From Tannerella sp. (GTDB taxonomy: Bacteria; Bacteroidota; Bacteroidia; Bacteroidales; Tannerellaceae): DNA of 5,386 nucleotides. The notes beneath the pieces were generated by a model. That model was not told where the DNA came from and made no database searches. It saw only the letters and a list, made by a program, of their open reading frames with translations. Made by a program: the position numbers and the translations under genes. Position 1 is the first letter of the stretch; each line of letters starts with the position of its first letter. The DNA lies in assembly GCA_031289445.1 (NCBI GenBank), contig JAITPL010000117.1:1-5386 (forward strand), given 5' to 3'. Shown piece by piece: positions 5,218-5,386 of this stretch.

Positions 5218-5386
5218 ATGAAAAGGACAATTATTTGGTTTATAACAGTCGTTTGGTTTTTCGCTTCACAGGCGCAAAAGCCTATACAAATCACGCCGTC
5301 GGAATTGCGTCACGGCCCCGCCAAAGGCTCGCTGGTTATTATCGGAGGAGGCAATGTAGTCGATGAGATATGGGACAGCATCATAT
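5218..5386 (+). CDS. Secreted cyanophycinase-like (peptidase S51) protein, N-terminal part
   Basis: The first 56 codons are present; the right edge cuts the gene. Residues 1-19 form a signal peptide (KR, then a hydrophobic core TIIWFITVVWFFA, cleavage after SQA before Q20). There is no cysteine at the cleavage site, so the product should be periplasmic or secreted, not lipid-anchored. The following HGPAKGSLVIIGGGN (32-46) and DEIWDSII (49-56) resemble the opening strand and glycine turn of cyanophycinase/S51 serine peptidases, which cleave peptides next to aspartate (cyanophycinase cuts the Asp-Arg polymer cyanophycin to dipeptides). The catalytic serine region lies beyond the window, so activity cannot be judged. 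The start is 11 bases after the lipoprotein gene's stop with no terminator between, pointing to one operon. The leader before the ATG is A/T-rich with no Shine-Dalgarno. Another family with a similar first beta-strand remains possible. Confidence 0.65.
   Translation, partial: MKRTIIWFITVVWFFASQAQKPIQITPSELRHGPAKGSLVIIGGGNVVDEIWDSII

Overview
The window looks like chromosomal DNA of a Bacteroidota member, probably order Bacteroidales. It holds a complete SusC/RagA-type TonB-dependent outer-membrane transporter, a SusD/RagB-type surface lipoprotein, promoter boxes of the Bacteroidetes sigma-factor type (TAnnTTTG), and A-rich rather than Shine-Dalgarno translation starts. No genus can be named from the sequence alone.

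Layout. Positions 1-50 (minus strand) appear to be the first codons of a divergent gene running off the left edge, with a TAnnTTTG box at 100-107. Positions 51-718 are a long intergenic region. It holds phased direct repeats, a 10-bp tandem repeat, several short hairpin-forming repeats of a dispersed-repeat type, and a well-formed promoter (597-627) for the rightward operon. The operon leader (about 634-718) contains an 11-bp hairpin. Read on the minus strand this hairpin is followed by eight T residues, so it is a convincing intrinsic terminator for a short antisense transcript. Positions 719-3784 encode the SusC-like transporter and 3827-5206 the SusD-like lipoprotein. At 5218 a secreted protein begins that resembles cyanophycinase/peptidase S51; the right edge cuts it off after 56 codons.

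How the genes work together. By analogy with known SusCD complexes, the lipoprotein would bind an oligomeric nutrient at the cell surface and the TonB-driven channel would bring it into the periplasm. The third gene, 11 bases behind susD with no terminator between, would supply a signal-peptide-bearing peptidase. If the S51 assignment holds, the locus is more likely devoted to a peptide or amino-acid polymer (cyanophycin or other beta-aspartyl peptides are candidates) than to a glycan. That is an inference from 56 residues plus context.

Most notable points: (1) a candidate cis-antisense small RNA of about 75 nt opposite the susC leader, with both a promoter box and a terminator visible; (2) the peptidase S51-like gene in a SusCD operon; (3) a 24-bp tandem duplication of the last eight codons of susC, including its stop; (4) direct repeats spaced about two helical turns apart near both divergent promoters.
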